64,000 nt of DNA, from positions 124,001 through 188,000 of the forward strand of contig NZ_JAJNCY010000007.1 in the NCBI RefSeq assembly GCF_021026335.1, read 5' to 3'. Position 1 is the first letter of the stretch, and every line of letters starts with the position of its first letter. A program made the translations under genes and the position numbers. Origin of the DNA: Rhizobium sp. C1 (GTDB lineage: Bacteria > Pseudomonadota > Alphaproteobacteria > Rhizobiales > Rhizobiaceae). Shown here one piece after another: positions 1-8,946 of the stretch. A model generated the notes under the pieces. That model searched no databases, was not told the origin of the DNA, and saw nothing but the letters and a program-made list of their open reading frames with translations.

Positions 1-1
1 G

Positions 2-520
2 ATCAAACGTCTTCGCCCCGATCTCAACGTCACGATCTTCCGGGGTCAGGTCGATACGCGTCTGCGCAAGCTCGCCGATGGCGAAGCGGACGCGACGCTG
101 CTGGCCATGGCGGGGCTGAACCGTCTCGGCAAGGCGGATGTCGCAACCGAAGTGCTCGATCCCGAACAATTCCCGCCCGCCCCGGCGCAAGGCGCGATCT
201 GCATCGAAAGCCGCCTGGGCGACAAGCGCACCGATGATCTCATTGCGGCGATCAACGACGGAGCCACCTGGACCACGGTCGGCTGCGAACGCGGCTTTCT
301 GGCCACGCTCGACGGCTCCTGCCGCACCCCGATTGCAGGTCTTGCGAAAGTCGAGGGCGATCATATCGCGTTCCACGGCATGATCCTGACGCCCGATGGC
401 TCGCGCTTCCACGAAATCCGCGCCGAGGGCAAGGCAAGCGAGGCCGCCGCCATTGGCCGGCGCGCCGGCGAAGAGATCCGCGACAAGGCCGGCCCCGGCT
501 TCTTCTCCGACTGGAGCTGA
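2..520 (+). CDS. hemC: Porphobilinogen deaminase (hydroxymethylbilane synthase), C-terminal part
   Basis: This is the 3' part of hemC; the start lies upstream of the window. The enzyme joins four porphobilinogen units into hydroxymethylbilane in cytosolic heme synthesis. The frame opens with [10 protein letters not shown] and continues through [11 protein letters not shown] and LPAPAQGAI-like sequence (here [13 protein letters not shown]) to the C-terminal domain. The [12 protein letters not shown] stretch carries the cysteine (codon at 320-322) that anchors the dipyrromethane cofactor in this family. The stop is one base from the hemD start, so the two are co-transcribed. The assignment is firm. 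Confidence 0.96.
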   Translation: MKRLRPDLNVTIFRGQVDTRLRKLADGEADATLLAMAGLNRLGKADVATEVLDPEQFPPAPAQGAICIESRLGDKRTDDLIAAINDGATWTTVGCERGFLATLDGSCRTPIAGLAKVEGDHIAFHGMILTPDGSRFHEIRAEGKASEAAAIGRRAGEEIRDKAGPGFFSDWS

Positions 521-521
521 C

Positions 522-1223
522 ATGCGCATCCTCGTGACTCGGCCGGAACAGAGCGCCGTGCGCACGGGAGAGCGGCTGAAGGTGCTGGGCCACGAGGCTA
601 TCTACCTGCCGCTGTTTGAGGCTGAGCATGATGCCGAAGCTGTGGCGCGCGCCCGTGCCTGCCGAGATGAGGCAGCCATTCTCGTCACCAGCGCGGAAGC
701 GATCCGCGCGTTGGGCTGCGCCGGCCAGCTTTCAAACATTCCCGTCTTCGCGGTCGGCAAGACCACGGCCAAGGCGGCCGAAGATGCGGGCTTCACCCGT
801 GTCGAAACCGCCAATGGCGATGGCGCAGCGCTTGCAGAAATCCTGCGCGAACGTTTTGCTGGCGAGACGAAGCCCAAGCTTTTATATCTCGCCGGCGAAC
901 CCCGCTCGCCGCGACTGGAACAGGAGCTGGCGGTCGCGCGTTTCTCGATGAAGGTCTTGGTCTGCTACAGAATGAGACCGCTCGATCTGACGGGGGACAT
1001 ATTGCTGACCGCCTTTCAGCAGAAGCCGGACACCGTTCTTCTCTACTCCGCAGAGACGGCCCGTCGCTTTTTCAAGCTCGCTGAATCATTCCTTAAGGAA
1101 AGGCAGGATATCCAGATTCTATGCCTGAGCGCCGCCATTGCCGAAGTCGTTCCGTCCACGTTGCAAGACCGCGCAAAATGCGCCGTACGGCCGGATGAAA
1201 CGAGCTTGTTTGAACTTTTGTAA
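522..1223 (+). CDS. hemD: Uroporphyrinogen-III synthase
   Basis: HemD closes hydroxymethylbilane into uroporphyrinogen III. The 233-residue product begins MRILVTRPEQSAVRTGERL, the usual HemD start, and later has ILVTSAEAIRAL and VLLYSAETARRF, which match the two-domain HemD fold. The ATG at 522 follows the hemC stop by one base. An in-frame start further upstream (396) would overlap hemC by about 125 bases and is less likely. HemD proteins are poorly conserved, so the position next to hemC adds weight. Confidence 0.93.
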   Translation: MRILVTRPEQSAVRTGERLKVLGHEAIYLPLFEAEHDAEAVARARACRDEAAILVTSAEAIRALGCAGQLSNIPVFAVGKTTAKAAEDAGFTRVETANGDGAALAEILRERFAGETKPKLLYLAGEPRSPRLEQELAVARFSMKVLVCYRMRPLDLTGDILLTAFQQKPDTVLLYSAETARRFFKLAESFLKERQDIQILCLSAAIAEVVPSTLQDRAKCAVRPDETSLFELL

Positions 1224-1312
1224 CAGACTCGCCATCAAATACCCGCGAAGGGGTTTTCTGAACGAGAAAGCCTGTTTAGTTTTGGTCCAGGAAGACAATC
1301 AAAGAGGTCGCC

Positions 1313-2488
1313 ATGTCCAACGGAAACCCGCCGCGCCGCTCCCGCAAGTCGGACGAGCCGCAGACAATCGACCTTGAGGCAGAACGCATCGAAACGCCTG
1401 CCGAAGGCGCCGCAAAGACGGACGCGCCCGCCGAAGCCGTAACGGCTTCCGAGGCGCCTGTGGAGCCCGCCGCCGCGGCCCCGGAACCCGCTGCAGAACC
1501 GGTCGTAGAGCCCGGTCCGGGAGCCGCCCCTGAAAACACATCGCCGGCTGCAAAGCGCTCAGGCGGCGGCGCAAGCGGCGCGCTCGCCGCAGGCATCATC
1601 GGCGGTCTGATCGTGCTGGCGGGCGCCGGCAGCGCCCAGTATGCCGGCCTCATCCCCAATCTCGGACCGGCCCAGAAGGGCCAGATGCCGGATTATGCCG
1701 GCCAGATCGCCAGCCTTCAGCAAAAGCTTGCCGAGGTCGAGAAGAAGGCAGCCAACCCGCCGGTGACCAATCTCGCCCCTGTCGAGGATCGGCTGAAGAA
1801 TATCGAGACGGCCATGTCGAAGCTTCCCGTGGCGGACCTCACGGATGTTCTGGCCATCAAGGGCAAGCTTGATGAAACCGCGGGCAAGGTCGACAAGATC
1901 GAAATGCAGATGGCCTCGGTCGCCAATCGCGTCCAGCAAACGGAAGCCAAGGTCAATGCTCCCCGCGACGACGTCGATGTCGCCCGCGCCATCGCCTCGG
2001 CCGGCCTGAAGGCTGCGATCGATCGCGGCGGTCCTTTCCAGGTGGAACTGCAAACGCTGGCAAGTGTTGCGCCGAACGATGAAGCCGTCAGCGCGCTCCA
2101 GGCCTTCGCCGCGAAGGGCGTGCCCTCCCGTTCAGAGCTGATCAAGCGCTATTCCGATGCTGCCGACCAGATGCTGGCGGTGCTGAACAAGCCCGTTGCC
2201 GGCCAGAGCCTCAGCGACCGCCTGTTCAAGAGCGCTTTCTCGGTGATCAAGGTGCGGCCTGTCGGCAATGTCGAGGGCTCCAGTCCGGACGCGATCGTCG
2301 CCCGCATCGGCGACAAGCTGCAGGGCGGCGATCTCGCCGGTGCGCTGAAGGAATGGGACACGCTGCCCGATGACATGAAGGCGGCGGGCCAGGACTATCA
2401 TTCGGCGCTTGAGGCGCGCGTCAAGGTCGAGGCGCTAGTGGCCCAGGCACTCGAAAAGGCCGTGAAGACGACGGGCAAGCAGGGGTAA
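1313..2488 (+). CDS. Mic60/mitofilin-like inner-membrane protein (COG4223 type)
   Basis: The 391-residue protein has a proline/alanine/glutamate-rich N-terminal cytoplasmic region (about 1-85), one membrane span at about 89-110, a coiled-coil stretch at about 125-215, and a C-terminal region ending in a mitofilin-like helical domain (DDVDVARAIASAGLKAAIDRG and onward). Alphaproteobacterial Mic60 homologues have this architecture and commonly sit between hemD and hemY, as here. Known members deform the inner membrane and contact outer-membrane partners; that role is inferred by family. The start ATG follows AAAGAGGTCGCC. It lies 10 bp ahead of hemY, so the two form an operon. Confidence 0.85.
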   Translation: MSNGNPPRRSRKSDEPQTIDLEAERIETPAEGAAKTDAPAEAVTASEAPVEPAAAAPEPAAEPVVEPGPGAAPENTSPAAKRSGGGASGALAAGIIGGLIVLAGAGSAQYAGLIPNLGPAQKGQMPDYAGQIASLQQKLAEVEKKAANPPVTNLAPVEDRLKNIETAMSKLPVADLTDVLAIKGKLDETAGKVDKIEMQMASVANRVQQTEAKVNAPRDDVDVARAIASAGLKAAIDRGGPFQVELQTLASVAPNDEAVSALQAFAAKGVPSRSELIKRYSDAADQMLAVLNKPVAGQSLSDRLFKSAFSVIKVRPVGNVEGSSPDAIVARIGDKLQGGDLAGALKEWDTLPDDMKAAGQDYHSALEARVKVEALVAQALEKAVKTTGKQG

Positions 2489-2497
2489 GCGACGAAG

Positions 2498-4153
2498 ATG
2501 ATCAAATTACTCGGTTTCGTACTTCTCGTCCTCGCCCTCGCCTGGGGCTTTGCCTGGCTGGCCGACCGTCCCGGGGACATCACCATCCTTTGGCAGAACC
2601 AGCAGATTGAATTGAGCGTCATGGTCGCCGTGACGCTGATCGTCGCGCTGTTTGCCGTGATCATGTTTATCTGGTGGCTGATCCGCACGATCTGGACCTC
2701 TCCCCGCTCCATCAACCGCTATTTCCGCGCCCGCAAGCGTGACCGTGGCTATCAGGCGCTGTCGACCGGCCTGATCGCCGCCAGCGCCGGCGACGCCGCA
2801 ACCGCGCGCAAGATGAATGCCCGCGCCAAGAGCCTGCTCAGCGCCGATCAGGAGCCCCTGATCCATCTTCTGGAAGCGCAGGCCAGCCTGATCGAAGGCC
2901 GCCACGACGAAGCGCGTCGCAAATTCGAGCAGATGGCCGAAGATCCGGAAACCCGGGAACTCGGCCTGCGCGGCCTTTATCTGGAGGCCAAGCGCCTCGG
3001 CGCGGACGAGGCAGCCAGCCAATATGCCGAGCGCGCCGTCGAGAAGGCTCCGCACCTGCCCTGGGCGGCCGAAGCCTCGCTCGAAACGAAGACCCGTCTC
3101 GGCCTGTTCGAGGAAGCACTGAAGCTGCTGGAGCAGTATCGCCTTTCGGGCGCCCTTGGAAAAGACGAGGCGAACCGCAAGAAGGCCGTTCTTCTGACCG
3201 CGAAAGCCGCAGCCAGCCTCGACGCAAACCCGAAATCGGCCGCCGACGATGCGCAGCATGCGATCCGGCTCGAACCGTCGCTGGTTCCGGCCGCTGTGGT
3301 TGCAGCCAGGGCGCTCTACCGCGACGGCAATCTGCGCAAGGGTTCTGCCATTCTGGAGCGCATCTGGAAAACGGTGCCGCACCCGGACATCGCCGCCAGC
3401 TACATTCATGCCCAGGGCGGACTGACCTCCGACGAACGCCTCCGCCGCGCCATCAAGCTCGAAGCCACCCATCCGGAGGCCTATGAAGCGCTTTACGCCG
3501 TCGCTTCGGCCGCTCTCGATATGCGCGATTTCCGCATCGCCCGCGAAAAGGCGGAAGCTGCGGCCAAGAGAGACATGCGCGAAGGCGTCTTTCTTCTGCT
3601 CGCCGACATCGAGGAAGAGCAGACCGGCGATCAGGCCCGTGTCCGCCACTGGATGGCGATGGCGCGCCGTGCACCCCAGGACCCGGCCTGGATCGCGGAT
3701 GGCATTGTATCGCGCACATGGCTGCCTCTGTCGCCCGTTACCGGCCGGATAGACGCCTTCGAATGGAAGAAGCTCGAGCATCAGGCTGGCGCGGCGATCG
3801 AACACGAAACCCTGACGGTGGAAGATGCCTTCCTCTCGTTGCCGCCGGTGCATGAGCCACAGCCGACCGCCGGAGCCCAGAACGTTCATGTGTTCACCGA
3901 GCCGGCCGCGCAGCCTGCCATGAGCGCGCCACCTGCGCCCCGCGAAACGGTAGCGAAGGACGCGGCCAAACCGGTAACGGGCCGATCGCCTGCACGACCG
4001 GCAAGGCAAGCCCATGAAGCGGCTCCGGACGAGGACGAAAGAAAGTCCTGGGCCGCTGTCGAACCCTTTTTCGGCCGCCCGCCGGACGATCCGGGCGTCA
4101 AGTCGGTGCCGTCGAGCGCTGACGAAACCAAGACACGTCTCAAGCTTTTCTGA
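2498..4153 (+). CDS. hemY: HemY-type membrane TPR protein
   Basis: The 551-residue protein starts with two membrane segments (about residues 4-22 and 40-65), followed by a long alpha-helical TPR-like domain with repeated A/L/E/R-rich helices up to about residue 400. The C-terminal tail is low in complexity and rich in Ala and Pro. This matches the HemY family linked to the hem operon by position; the name should not be confused with protoporphyrinogen oxidase HemY of Gram-positives. Its exact role in heme synthesis is unsettled. It is co-transcribed with the upstream Mic60-like gene and followed by the terB-like gene after 15 bp. Confidence 0.88.
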   Translation: MIKLLGFVLLVLALAWGFAWLADRPGDITILWQNQQIELSVMVAVTLIVALFAVIMFIWWLIRTIWTSPRSINRYFRARKRDRGYQALSTGLIAASAGDAATARKMNARAKSLLSADQEPLIHLLEAQASLIEGRHDEARRKFEQMAEDPETRELGLRGLYLEAKRLGADEAASQYAERAVEKAPHLPWAAEASLETKTRLGLFEEALKLLEQYRLSGALGKDEANRKKAVLLTAKAAASLDANPKSAADDAQHAIRLEPSLVPAAVVAARALYRDGNLRKGSAILERIWKTVPHPDIAASYIHAQGGLTSDERLRRAIKLEATHPEAYEALYAVASAALDMRDFRIAREKAEAAAKRDMREGVFLLLADIEEEQTGDQARVRHWMAMARRAPQDPAWIADGIVSRTWLPLSPVTGRIDAFEWKKLEHQAGAAIEHETLTVEDAFLSLPPVHEPQPTAGAQNVHVFTEPAAQPAMSAPPAPRETVAKDAAKPVTGRSPARPARQAHEAAPDEDERKSWAAVEPFFGRPPDDPGVKSVPSSADETKTRLKLF

Positions 4154-4168
4154 TCCGCGGGGTTTTCG

Positions 4169-4645
4169 GTGTTCGAAACAATCGTCTCGTTTCTTCATGA
4201 CATCGTTGGCGCAACGGATCGCACCGACGATGCCGTCACCGAGGCCCGCGTCGCGGCCGTGGCGATCTGCAACCAGGTCATGGCCGCCGACGGCAAGGTC
4301 ACGCCCGAGGAGCGCGCGCTGGTGGCCGATGTCTTCAAGACCCGCTTCGGGCTTGATGATGCACACCTCAATGCCCTGCTGGAGGCTGGTGAGCGTGCCG
4401 AGAAGGAGGCAGTCGACTTCTTCCACTTCACTTCGGTCCTGAAGCGGGAACTCCCCATCGACCGGCGAAACGCCTTCGTCGGTCTTCTGTGGGATATCGT
4501 TTATGCGGATGGAGAAAAGACGGAAGTCGAGGACCATGTCATCTGGCGCATTGCCGATCTTCTGGGCGTCGACGGCCGCGAGCGCGTCGAGCAGCGCATC
4601 GCCGCGGAAAAGCGCGCCCGCGAAAGGCTGAAGCTCGATAGCTGA
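4169..4645 (+). CDS. TerB-like tellurite-resistance family protein
   Basis: This 158-residue cytosolic protein is all helical. It carries two TerB-like acidic metal-binding signatures: VMAADGKVTPEER at about residues 37-49, and IVYADGEKTEVEDHVIWRIADLLGV at about 110-135. It begins with GTG at 4169, preceded by GGGGTTTTCG. It is the last gene of the hem/Mic60/hemY run. TerB family members are linked to envelope stress and tellurite tolerance, but short stand-alone members have no defined role. The family assignment is good; the function is unknown. Confidence 0.8.
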   Translation: MFETIVSFLHDIVGATDRTDDAVTEARVAAVAICNQVMAADGKVTPEERALVADVFKTRFGLDDAHLNALLEAGERAEKEAVDFFHFTSVLKRELPIDRRNAFVGLLWDIVYADGEKTEVEDHVIWRIADLLGVDGRERVEQRIAAEKRARERLKLDS

Positions 4646-4688
4646 ACCGCGTTAGAGTTTGTATGGTTCAGACTTGAATCTGACGACG

Positions 4689-5933
4689 CTAGTGCTCTTC
4701 GACTGGGGCATCAAGGCTGTCGATGTCTCTCAATTTCGGAAAAGACATCGCCCAGATCGCCGCAACGGCCAGCGTGCCGAAACCGCCAACGACAACGGCA
4801 GGCACCGCGCCAATGAGCGACGCCATCGTGCCCGCGCGAAATTCCCCCAACTCATTTGAAGCGCCCACAAACACCATGTTGACTGCGCTCACCCGCCCGC
4901 GCACCTCGTCGGGCGTCCACAGCGCAATCAATGTCTCCCGCACATAGACAGAAATCATGTCGGCGGCCCCCATGACCGCAAGCGCGACGACGGAAAGCCA
5001 GACGGATGTCGAGAGGCCGAAGACCACTGTGGCAGCGCCGAAGATGGCGACGCCGATAAACATCAGCATGCCGGCGCGGTGCCTGATGGGAAAGCTCGCA
5101 AGAAGCAGAGCCGTGATGATGGCCCCGACGCCGGGTGCAGACCGAAGGAGACCCAGCCCCCAGGGACCGACGGTCAGGACATCGCGCGCAAAAATCGGCA
5201 TCAGCGCCGTCGCCCCGCCCAGAAGTACCGCGAAGAGGTCAAGCGAGATTGCGCCGAGCACGATTCTTTCGGACCGGATGAAGCTGAAGCCGGCCAGCAG
5301 CGAGGCCCAGGTGGGCTTTTCGCGAGACATGCGCTGCGCCGGCCTGGGGATCATGATGACCAGAACAGAACTGACAAGCAGCAGCGCAAGCGCGACGCCA
5401 TAGGCGATGTCTGCGCCAAGTCCGTAAAGCAGGCCGCCGGCCACCGGCCCGATGATGGTCGCCGCCTGCCAGGACGATGAGTTCCAGGCCACCGCATTGG
5501 ACAGATCTTCGGTCGGAATGAGGTTCGGCGCGAGCGACTGCACGGCAGGCGCCATGAACGCCCGCTCGAAGCCGAAAACCAGCATCACGGCAAAAACCGG
5601 CATGGGCGCAAACGTGCCGGTCATGGTCATCGCCAGCAAAAGCCCCGTCGCGATCGAAGCAACGAACATGCAGGCGGAGACAATCGCGCGGCGATTGTAG
5701 CGGTCGGCAATCGAACCGGTCACCAGCACCAGCGCCAGCGACGGCAGGAATTGGAAGAGACCGATCAGGCCAAGATAGAACGGGTTTTTCGTTGCGTCAT
5801 ACATCTGCCAGCCAACCGAAACGCTGACGATCTGCGTGGCGAAGGCGGTGAGAAAGCGCGAGAAGAAAAACAGCGAATAGGCGCGATGCCGGAAGGCGGC
5901 AAATCGGTTCACGGAACTAGCGGCGTCTGGCAT
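4689..5933 (-). CDS. MFS transporter (MFS_3/EntS-like exporter)
   Basis: The product has about twelve hydrophobic segments in two halves and the MFS loop motif GSIADRYNRRAIV between TM2 and TM3. It resembles the MFS_3 branch that includes enterobactin exporter EntS. The start at 5933 (MPDAASSVNRF) is preferred because GCGAGG lies upstream; an in-frame ATG at 5975 has no visible ribosome binding site. It converges on the terB-like gene and is divergent from the YggT gene. The substrate cannot be read from the sequence. Confidence 0.85.
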   Translation of the reverse strand: MPDAASSVNRFAAFRHRAYSLFFFSRFLTAFATQIVSVSVGWQMYDATKNPFYLGLIGLFQFLPSLALVLVTGSIADRYNRRAIVSACMFVASIATGLLLAMTMTGTFAPMPVFAVMLVFGFERAFMAPAVQSLAPNLIPTEDLSNAVAWNSSSWQAATIIGPVAGGLLYGLGADIAYGVALALLLVSSVLVIMIPRPAQRMSREKPTWASLLAGFSFIRSERIVLGAISLDLFAVLLGGATALMPIFARDVLTVGPWGLGLLRSAPGVGAIITALLLASFPIRHRAGMLMFIGVAIFGAATVVFGLSTSVWLSVVALAVMGAADMISVYVRETLIALWTPDEVRGRVSAVNMVFVGASNELGEFRAGTMASLIGAVPAVVVGGFGTLAVAAIWAMSFPKLRDIDSLDAPVEEH

Positions 5934-6057
5934 GGGGAATGACCTCGCAGGGTACCCTGCCCCGCCATTAAGCATGTTGACGGGGAGAAAAGACCCGCCC
6001 TTGCCCGTTTAGTCGTCAAAGACTACATAACTGTCAATCGAAAGATTGGAGCGGATT

Positions 6058-6354
6058 ATGCTTGCGGTTATCGCGACCCTGAATTTCATTATCAATATCA
6101 TCTGGTTCCTGGTTATCGCGTCGGCCATCTTTTCATGGCTTTACGCGTTCAACGTGATCAACACGCGCAACGAAGCCATCAACATGATCGGCCGCTCGCT
6201 CTACCAGGTGACGGAACCGATCTACCGCCCGATTCGCCGGATCCTGCCGAACATGGGTGGGCTTGACCTGTCGCCGCTCGTCGTGCTGGTCATCCTCTTC
6301 TTCCTGCAGCAATTGCTGAACACCACGATCGCCAGTGCCCTTCTCAGCCGTTGA
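6058..6354 (+). CDS. YggT family membrane protein
   Basis: A small (98-residue) membrane protein with two hydrophobic segments, at about 5-30 and 72-96. It has the YggT signature IYRPIRRILPNMGGLDLSPLVVLV. YggT proteins are linked to osmotic shock tolerance and to cell-division or photosystem assembly factors in other bacteria. The ATG at 6058 is preferred over an in-frame TTG at 6046 because TTGGAGCGG lies just upstream. The stop overlaps the next start (TGATG), so the DUF167 gene is translationally coupled. Confidence 0.88.
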   Translation: MLAVIATLNFIINIIWFLVIASAIFSWLYAFNVINTRNEAINMIGRSLYQVTEPIYRPIRRILPNMGGLDLSPLVVLVILFFLQQLLNTTIASALLSR

Positions 6355-6677
6355 TGGCGAAGGCTCTGCCCTTTCAGGTCAATTCGGATCACGTCCGGCT
6401 TTCGGTGAAACTCACGCCGAATGCCGGGCGCGACGGTTTGGACGGGGCTGAAGCAGCAGCAGACGGAGAGGTGCTCCTGAAGGCCCGCGTGACAGCCGTG
6501 CCGGAAAAGGGCAAGGCCAACAAGGCCCTCATCGAGCTCGTCGCAAAGTCCCTCAAGCTGCCGAAATCATCGATTTCCGTCATATCCGGGGACACTGCAC
6601 GCAAAAAAATCCTCCGCATCGATGGGGATACGGAGGAGATTGTGTCCAGACTTCAGGCGCTCATGGAGCGCCTTTAA
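6354..6677 (+). CDS. DUF167 (YggU) family protein
   Basis: This 107-residue soluble protein has the DUF167 hallmarks: VRLSVKLTPNAGRDGLDG near the N terminus, LKARVTAVPEKGKANKALIELVAKSLKLPKSSISVISGDTARKK in the middle, then a short C-terminal helix. The pairing with yggT is widely conserved in proteobacteria. The start is taken as the ATG overlapping the yggT stop. No biochemical function is established for the family. Confidence 0.88.
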   Translation: MAKALPFQVNSDHVRLSVKLTPNAGRDGLDGAEAAADGEVLLKARVTAVPEKGKANKALIELVAKSLKLPKSSISVISGDTARKKILRIDGDTEEIVSRLQALMERL

Positions 6678-6682
6678 GCCTC

Positions 6683-7216
6683 TTACTTGCTGGCCTTGTA
6701 ACGCTCGATCGCTTCAACAATCAGACGCTTGGCGACGTCGACATCCTGCCAGCCACCGATCTTGACCCACTTGCCGGGCTCGAGATCCTTGTAGTGCTCG
6801 AAGAAGTGCTCGATCTGCTTCAGCGTGATTTCCGGCAGGTCCGTGTAGTTGTGGACCTTGTCATAACGCTGCGTCAGCTTCGGAACCGGCACGGCGAGGA
6901 TCTTCTCGTCCTTGCCGCCATCGTCTTCCATGACCATGACGCCGATCGGGCGGACATTGATCACGCAGCCGGGAACCAGCGGACGGGTGTTGCAGATCAG
7001 AACGTCGACCGGGTCGCCGTCTTCCGACAGCGTGTGCGGAACGAAACCGTAATTGCCCGGATAGGTCATCGGCGTATAGAGGAAGCGGTCGACGATCAGC
7101 GCGCCGGCTTCCTTGTCCATTTCATACTTGATCGGGTGGCCGCCAACCGGCACTTCCACGATCACGTTGACATCTTCCGGCGGGTTCTTGCCGATAGAAA
7201 TTGCATCGATACGCAT
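6683..7216 (-). CDS. ppa: Inorganic pyrophosphatase (family I)
   Basis: Soluble pyrophosphatase hydrolyses PPi to two phosphates and drives biosynthetic reactions. The 177-residue protein begins [23 protein letters not shown]. It has the signature DGDPVDVLI with its metal-binding aspartates, plus [35 protein letters not shown] upstream. Length and motifs fit hexameric bacterial Ppa. AAAAGGGATGG precedes the ATG. It converges on the DUF167 gene with only a few bases between stops. Confidence 0.97.
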   Translation of the reverse strand: MRIDAISIGKNPPEDVNVIVEVPVGGHPIKYEMDKEAGALIVDRFLYTPMTYPGNYGFVPHTLSEDGDPVDVLICNTRPLVPGCVINVRPIGVMVMEDDGGKDEKILAVPVPKLTQRYDKVHNYTDLPEITLKQIEHFFEHYKDLEPGKWVKIGGWQDVDVAKRLIVEAIERYKASK

Positions 7217-7386
7217 TCATCCATCCCTTTTGGCGGTGATATTTCCGGCAGTGTCGATAAAGCGAAAAGCGCTGCAACGCAACATGGCCGATGGGCTATG
7301 TTTAACGCGGGCGCGCAATAGGACCGGCTGGCGAAGGGACGCGGTCTTCGATAAGCTGTCGCTGGGGATTATAAGGGGAAACCAAG

Positions 7387-8001
7387 ATGCGTGCGAACCA
7401 TGCGCTCTTCGTGCTGGCCATTCTGGCGGCCGGTCCGGCTGCGGCCAATTCGAGCACCTATACCAAACTCGATCTGGACCGTTGCCAGAAACTCTCAAGC
7501 GACGACATGGGCGGGCGCATGAAATGTGCCGGCTACAAATCCTATCCCGTCTATTTCGAAGAAGGCGACCTGCGCCAGAGCCTGCGTTATGGGCCGGCGG
7601 CCAGAGACCTGATCGAAGACAGCTTCGAGTCCTTCTCCCAGTTCAACAACGTGAACCTGACCATCGAATGGCGGCTGGACAATTCCGGAAAGCCGATCGC
7701 GGCGATCCAGCGCTGGTTCACCGACAATCCGGATCCGAAAACGGGCGTATCCTCGCCGAAAAATGCCGGGCAGGTCCTTGTCATCTCCCGCGTCGCACAG
7801 CCGGGTGACGGGCTATCCTGTGTCATCGGCTATGTCGATGCCCTGGCCAACCCATCCGCCAACGACATGGCCCGTCGGATCGCGGACGAAAATGCAGCGG
7901 AATTCGCGTGTGGCCGCACGGAGGCCGCCTGGGCCGGAACGAAGGGACCGAAAGCCGGAACGCCCACCAGCCACCTGCCGGATCGCCTGAAGGCCGAATG
8001 A
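7387..8001 (+). CDS. Secreted protein of unknown function
   Basis: I do not recognise this family. The 204-residue protein has a clear signal peptide (about residues 1-20, cleavage after AAA-N) and a mature domain with three or more cysteines (LDRCQKL, RMKCAGYKS, LSCVIGYV, EFACGRT) that could form two disulfides in the periplasm. AAGGGGAAACCAAG precedes the ATG. Its stop directly abuts the stop of the opposite-strand GNAT gene. Similar short secreted proteins occur next to core genes in Rhizobiaceae. No catalytic motif is visible. Confidence 0.75.
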   Translation: MRANHALFVLAILAAGPAAANSSTYTKLDLDRCQKLSSDDMGGRMKCAGYKSYPVYFEEGDLRQSLRYGPAARDLIEDSFESFSQFNNVNLTIEWRLDNSGKPIAAIQRWFTDNPDPKTGVSSPKNAGQVLVISRVAQPGDGLSCVIGYVDALANPSANDMARRIADENAAEFACGRTEAAWAGTKGPKAGTPTSHLPDRLKAE

Positions 8002-8508
8002 TCAGTTCCAGAGAAAGCCGATCTTCTTGAGTGTGGCGCCGCCGAAATCTTCGGCACCCTCGACGGCGTCCAGGCCGCCATGGTTGCGCAGGAAACGGAT
8101 CGTCAGATCGCAATCCTCCAGGCACCAGGCGACGAGCCCGCGATAGCCGAGCGAAGACAGCACCGCCCGTCCCTCTGAAAACAGCCGCGAACCGAGCCCG
8201 ATGCCCTGATATTCGGGCTTCAGGTAGATCTCGTAGATCTCACCTTCCTGCGAAAGGCCGCGCGCGCGGTTGTGACCGACCGTGGCATAACCGGCGATCT
8301 CCCCGGCGACATCAGCGACCAGCAGCGTGGCCGGCCCGCGCGAGGCGATCCGCCACCAGCGTTCGCCACGGCGCTCGATCATCTTGATCAGCGGCCTGTG
8401 AGGGATGAGACCCGCATAGGTATGCTGCCAGGACAGCCGGTGCGCCTTGGAAATTGCAGGCGCATCCTCGGGATCGGCCCGCCTGATATCGATCGTCAAC
8501 GTCTTCAT
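8002..8508 (-). CDS. GNAT family N-acetyltransferase
   Basis: The 168-residue product from the start at 8508 (MKTLTIDIRRADPEDAPAISKAHRLSW) shows the GNAT order: N-terminal strand, VADVAGEIAGYATVGHN, IYEIYLKPEYQGIGLGSRLF with the acetyl-CoA pyrophosphate loop (Q/R-x-x-G-x-G/A), and the C-terminal DAVEGAEDFGGATLKKIGFLWN. Some members have this ending pattern (GA..F...G..L.EI.Y.W). The acceptor substrate is unknown. A longer in-frame start at 8613 would add a hydrophobic, low-quality extension and is not favoured. Confidence 0.85.
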   Translation of the reverse strand: MKTLTIDIRRADPEDAPAISKAHRLSWQHTYAGLIPHRPLIKMIERRGERWWRIASRGPATLLVADVAGEIAGYATVGHNRARGLSQEGEIYEIYLKPEYQGIGLGSRLFSEGRAVLSSLGYRGLVAWCLEDCDLTIRFLRNHGGLDAVEGAEDFGGATLKKIGFLWN

Positions 8509-8946
8509 AACGCCACTCGTCCTACGCAAAACTTGACAGGTGAGAAGCCATACTAGCGGCCCGCCACCATCGAGCGCCATGGCCCTCATGGCCATCGCCC
8601 ACCTTACCCACAAAAGATGCGAAAGCTGCTCCCCCAGGATCAGGTATGCCAGGGAGTTAACGACATTTTAACCACCCCCGCAAGCGCGCGACCGGAGAGT
8701 CTCGGCAAAAAACACGCGAAGATGACAGCCAGCGGCATTCAGGCCTGCACCATTGCCGAAACGCAATTCGGCACGACAGCGGCCGCCCCTGTCCTGCAAG
8801 ACCACCCCCCCGCCTGAAACCTCACAAATTTGTAAGGTTTCGGAAAGGCGAGCGTGAAATGCGGGGCGCAATCTCCTTCCCGTCAGCCAGAAAGCTCGAA
8901 ACGAGCTCCTCCCACAGACGCTGGCGCAATAAAAAAGGAGACCCCC
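8509..8946. other. Intergenic stretch without a convincing gene
   Basis: A 66-codon open frame at 8617-8817 has no family features and no ribosome binding site, so I do not call it. The only structured element seen is the palindrome at 8817-8840, described separately. Confidence 0.6.
8817..8840. promoter_or_regulatory. 24-bp near-perfect palindrome, probable response-regulator operator
   Basis: The core CTCACAAATTTGTAAG at 8821-8836 extends on both sides with complementary AAAC and GTTT. The result is a 24-bp dyad with only one mismatched pair. It lies 107 bp upstream of the small secreted protein gene at 8947. The centre resembles the TTACAA-TTGTAA boxes of CusR/HprR/CopR-type regulators, and an OmpR-type regulator gene follows at 9498. 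The link to that regulator is inference. Confidence 0.6.

Noticed and set aside
2507-4537. Minus-strand open frame of 676 codons opposite hemY and the TerB-like gene
   Set aside because: It spans two genes with well-supported products on the plus strand and shows no domain of its own.
8617-8817. 66-codon open frame upstream of the small secreted protein gene
   Set aside because: There is no ribosome binding site or family feature, and the stretch looks regulatory.
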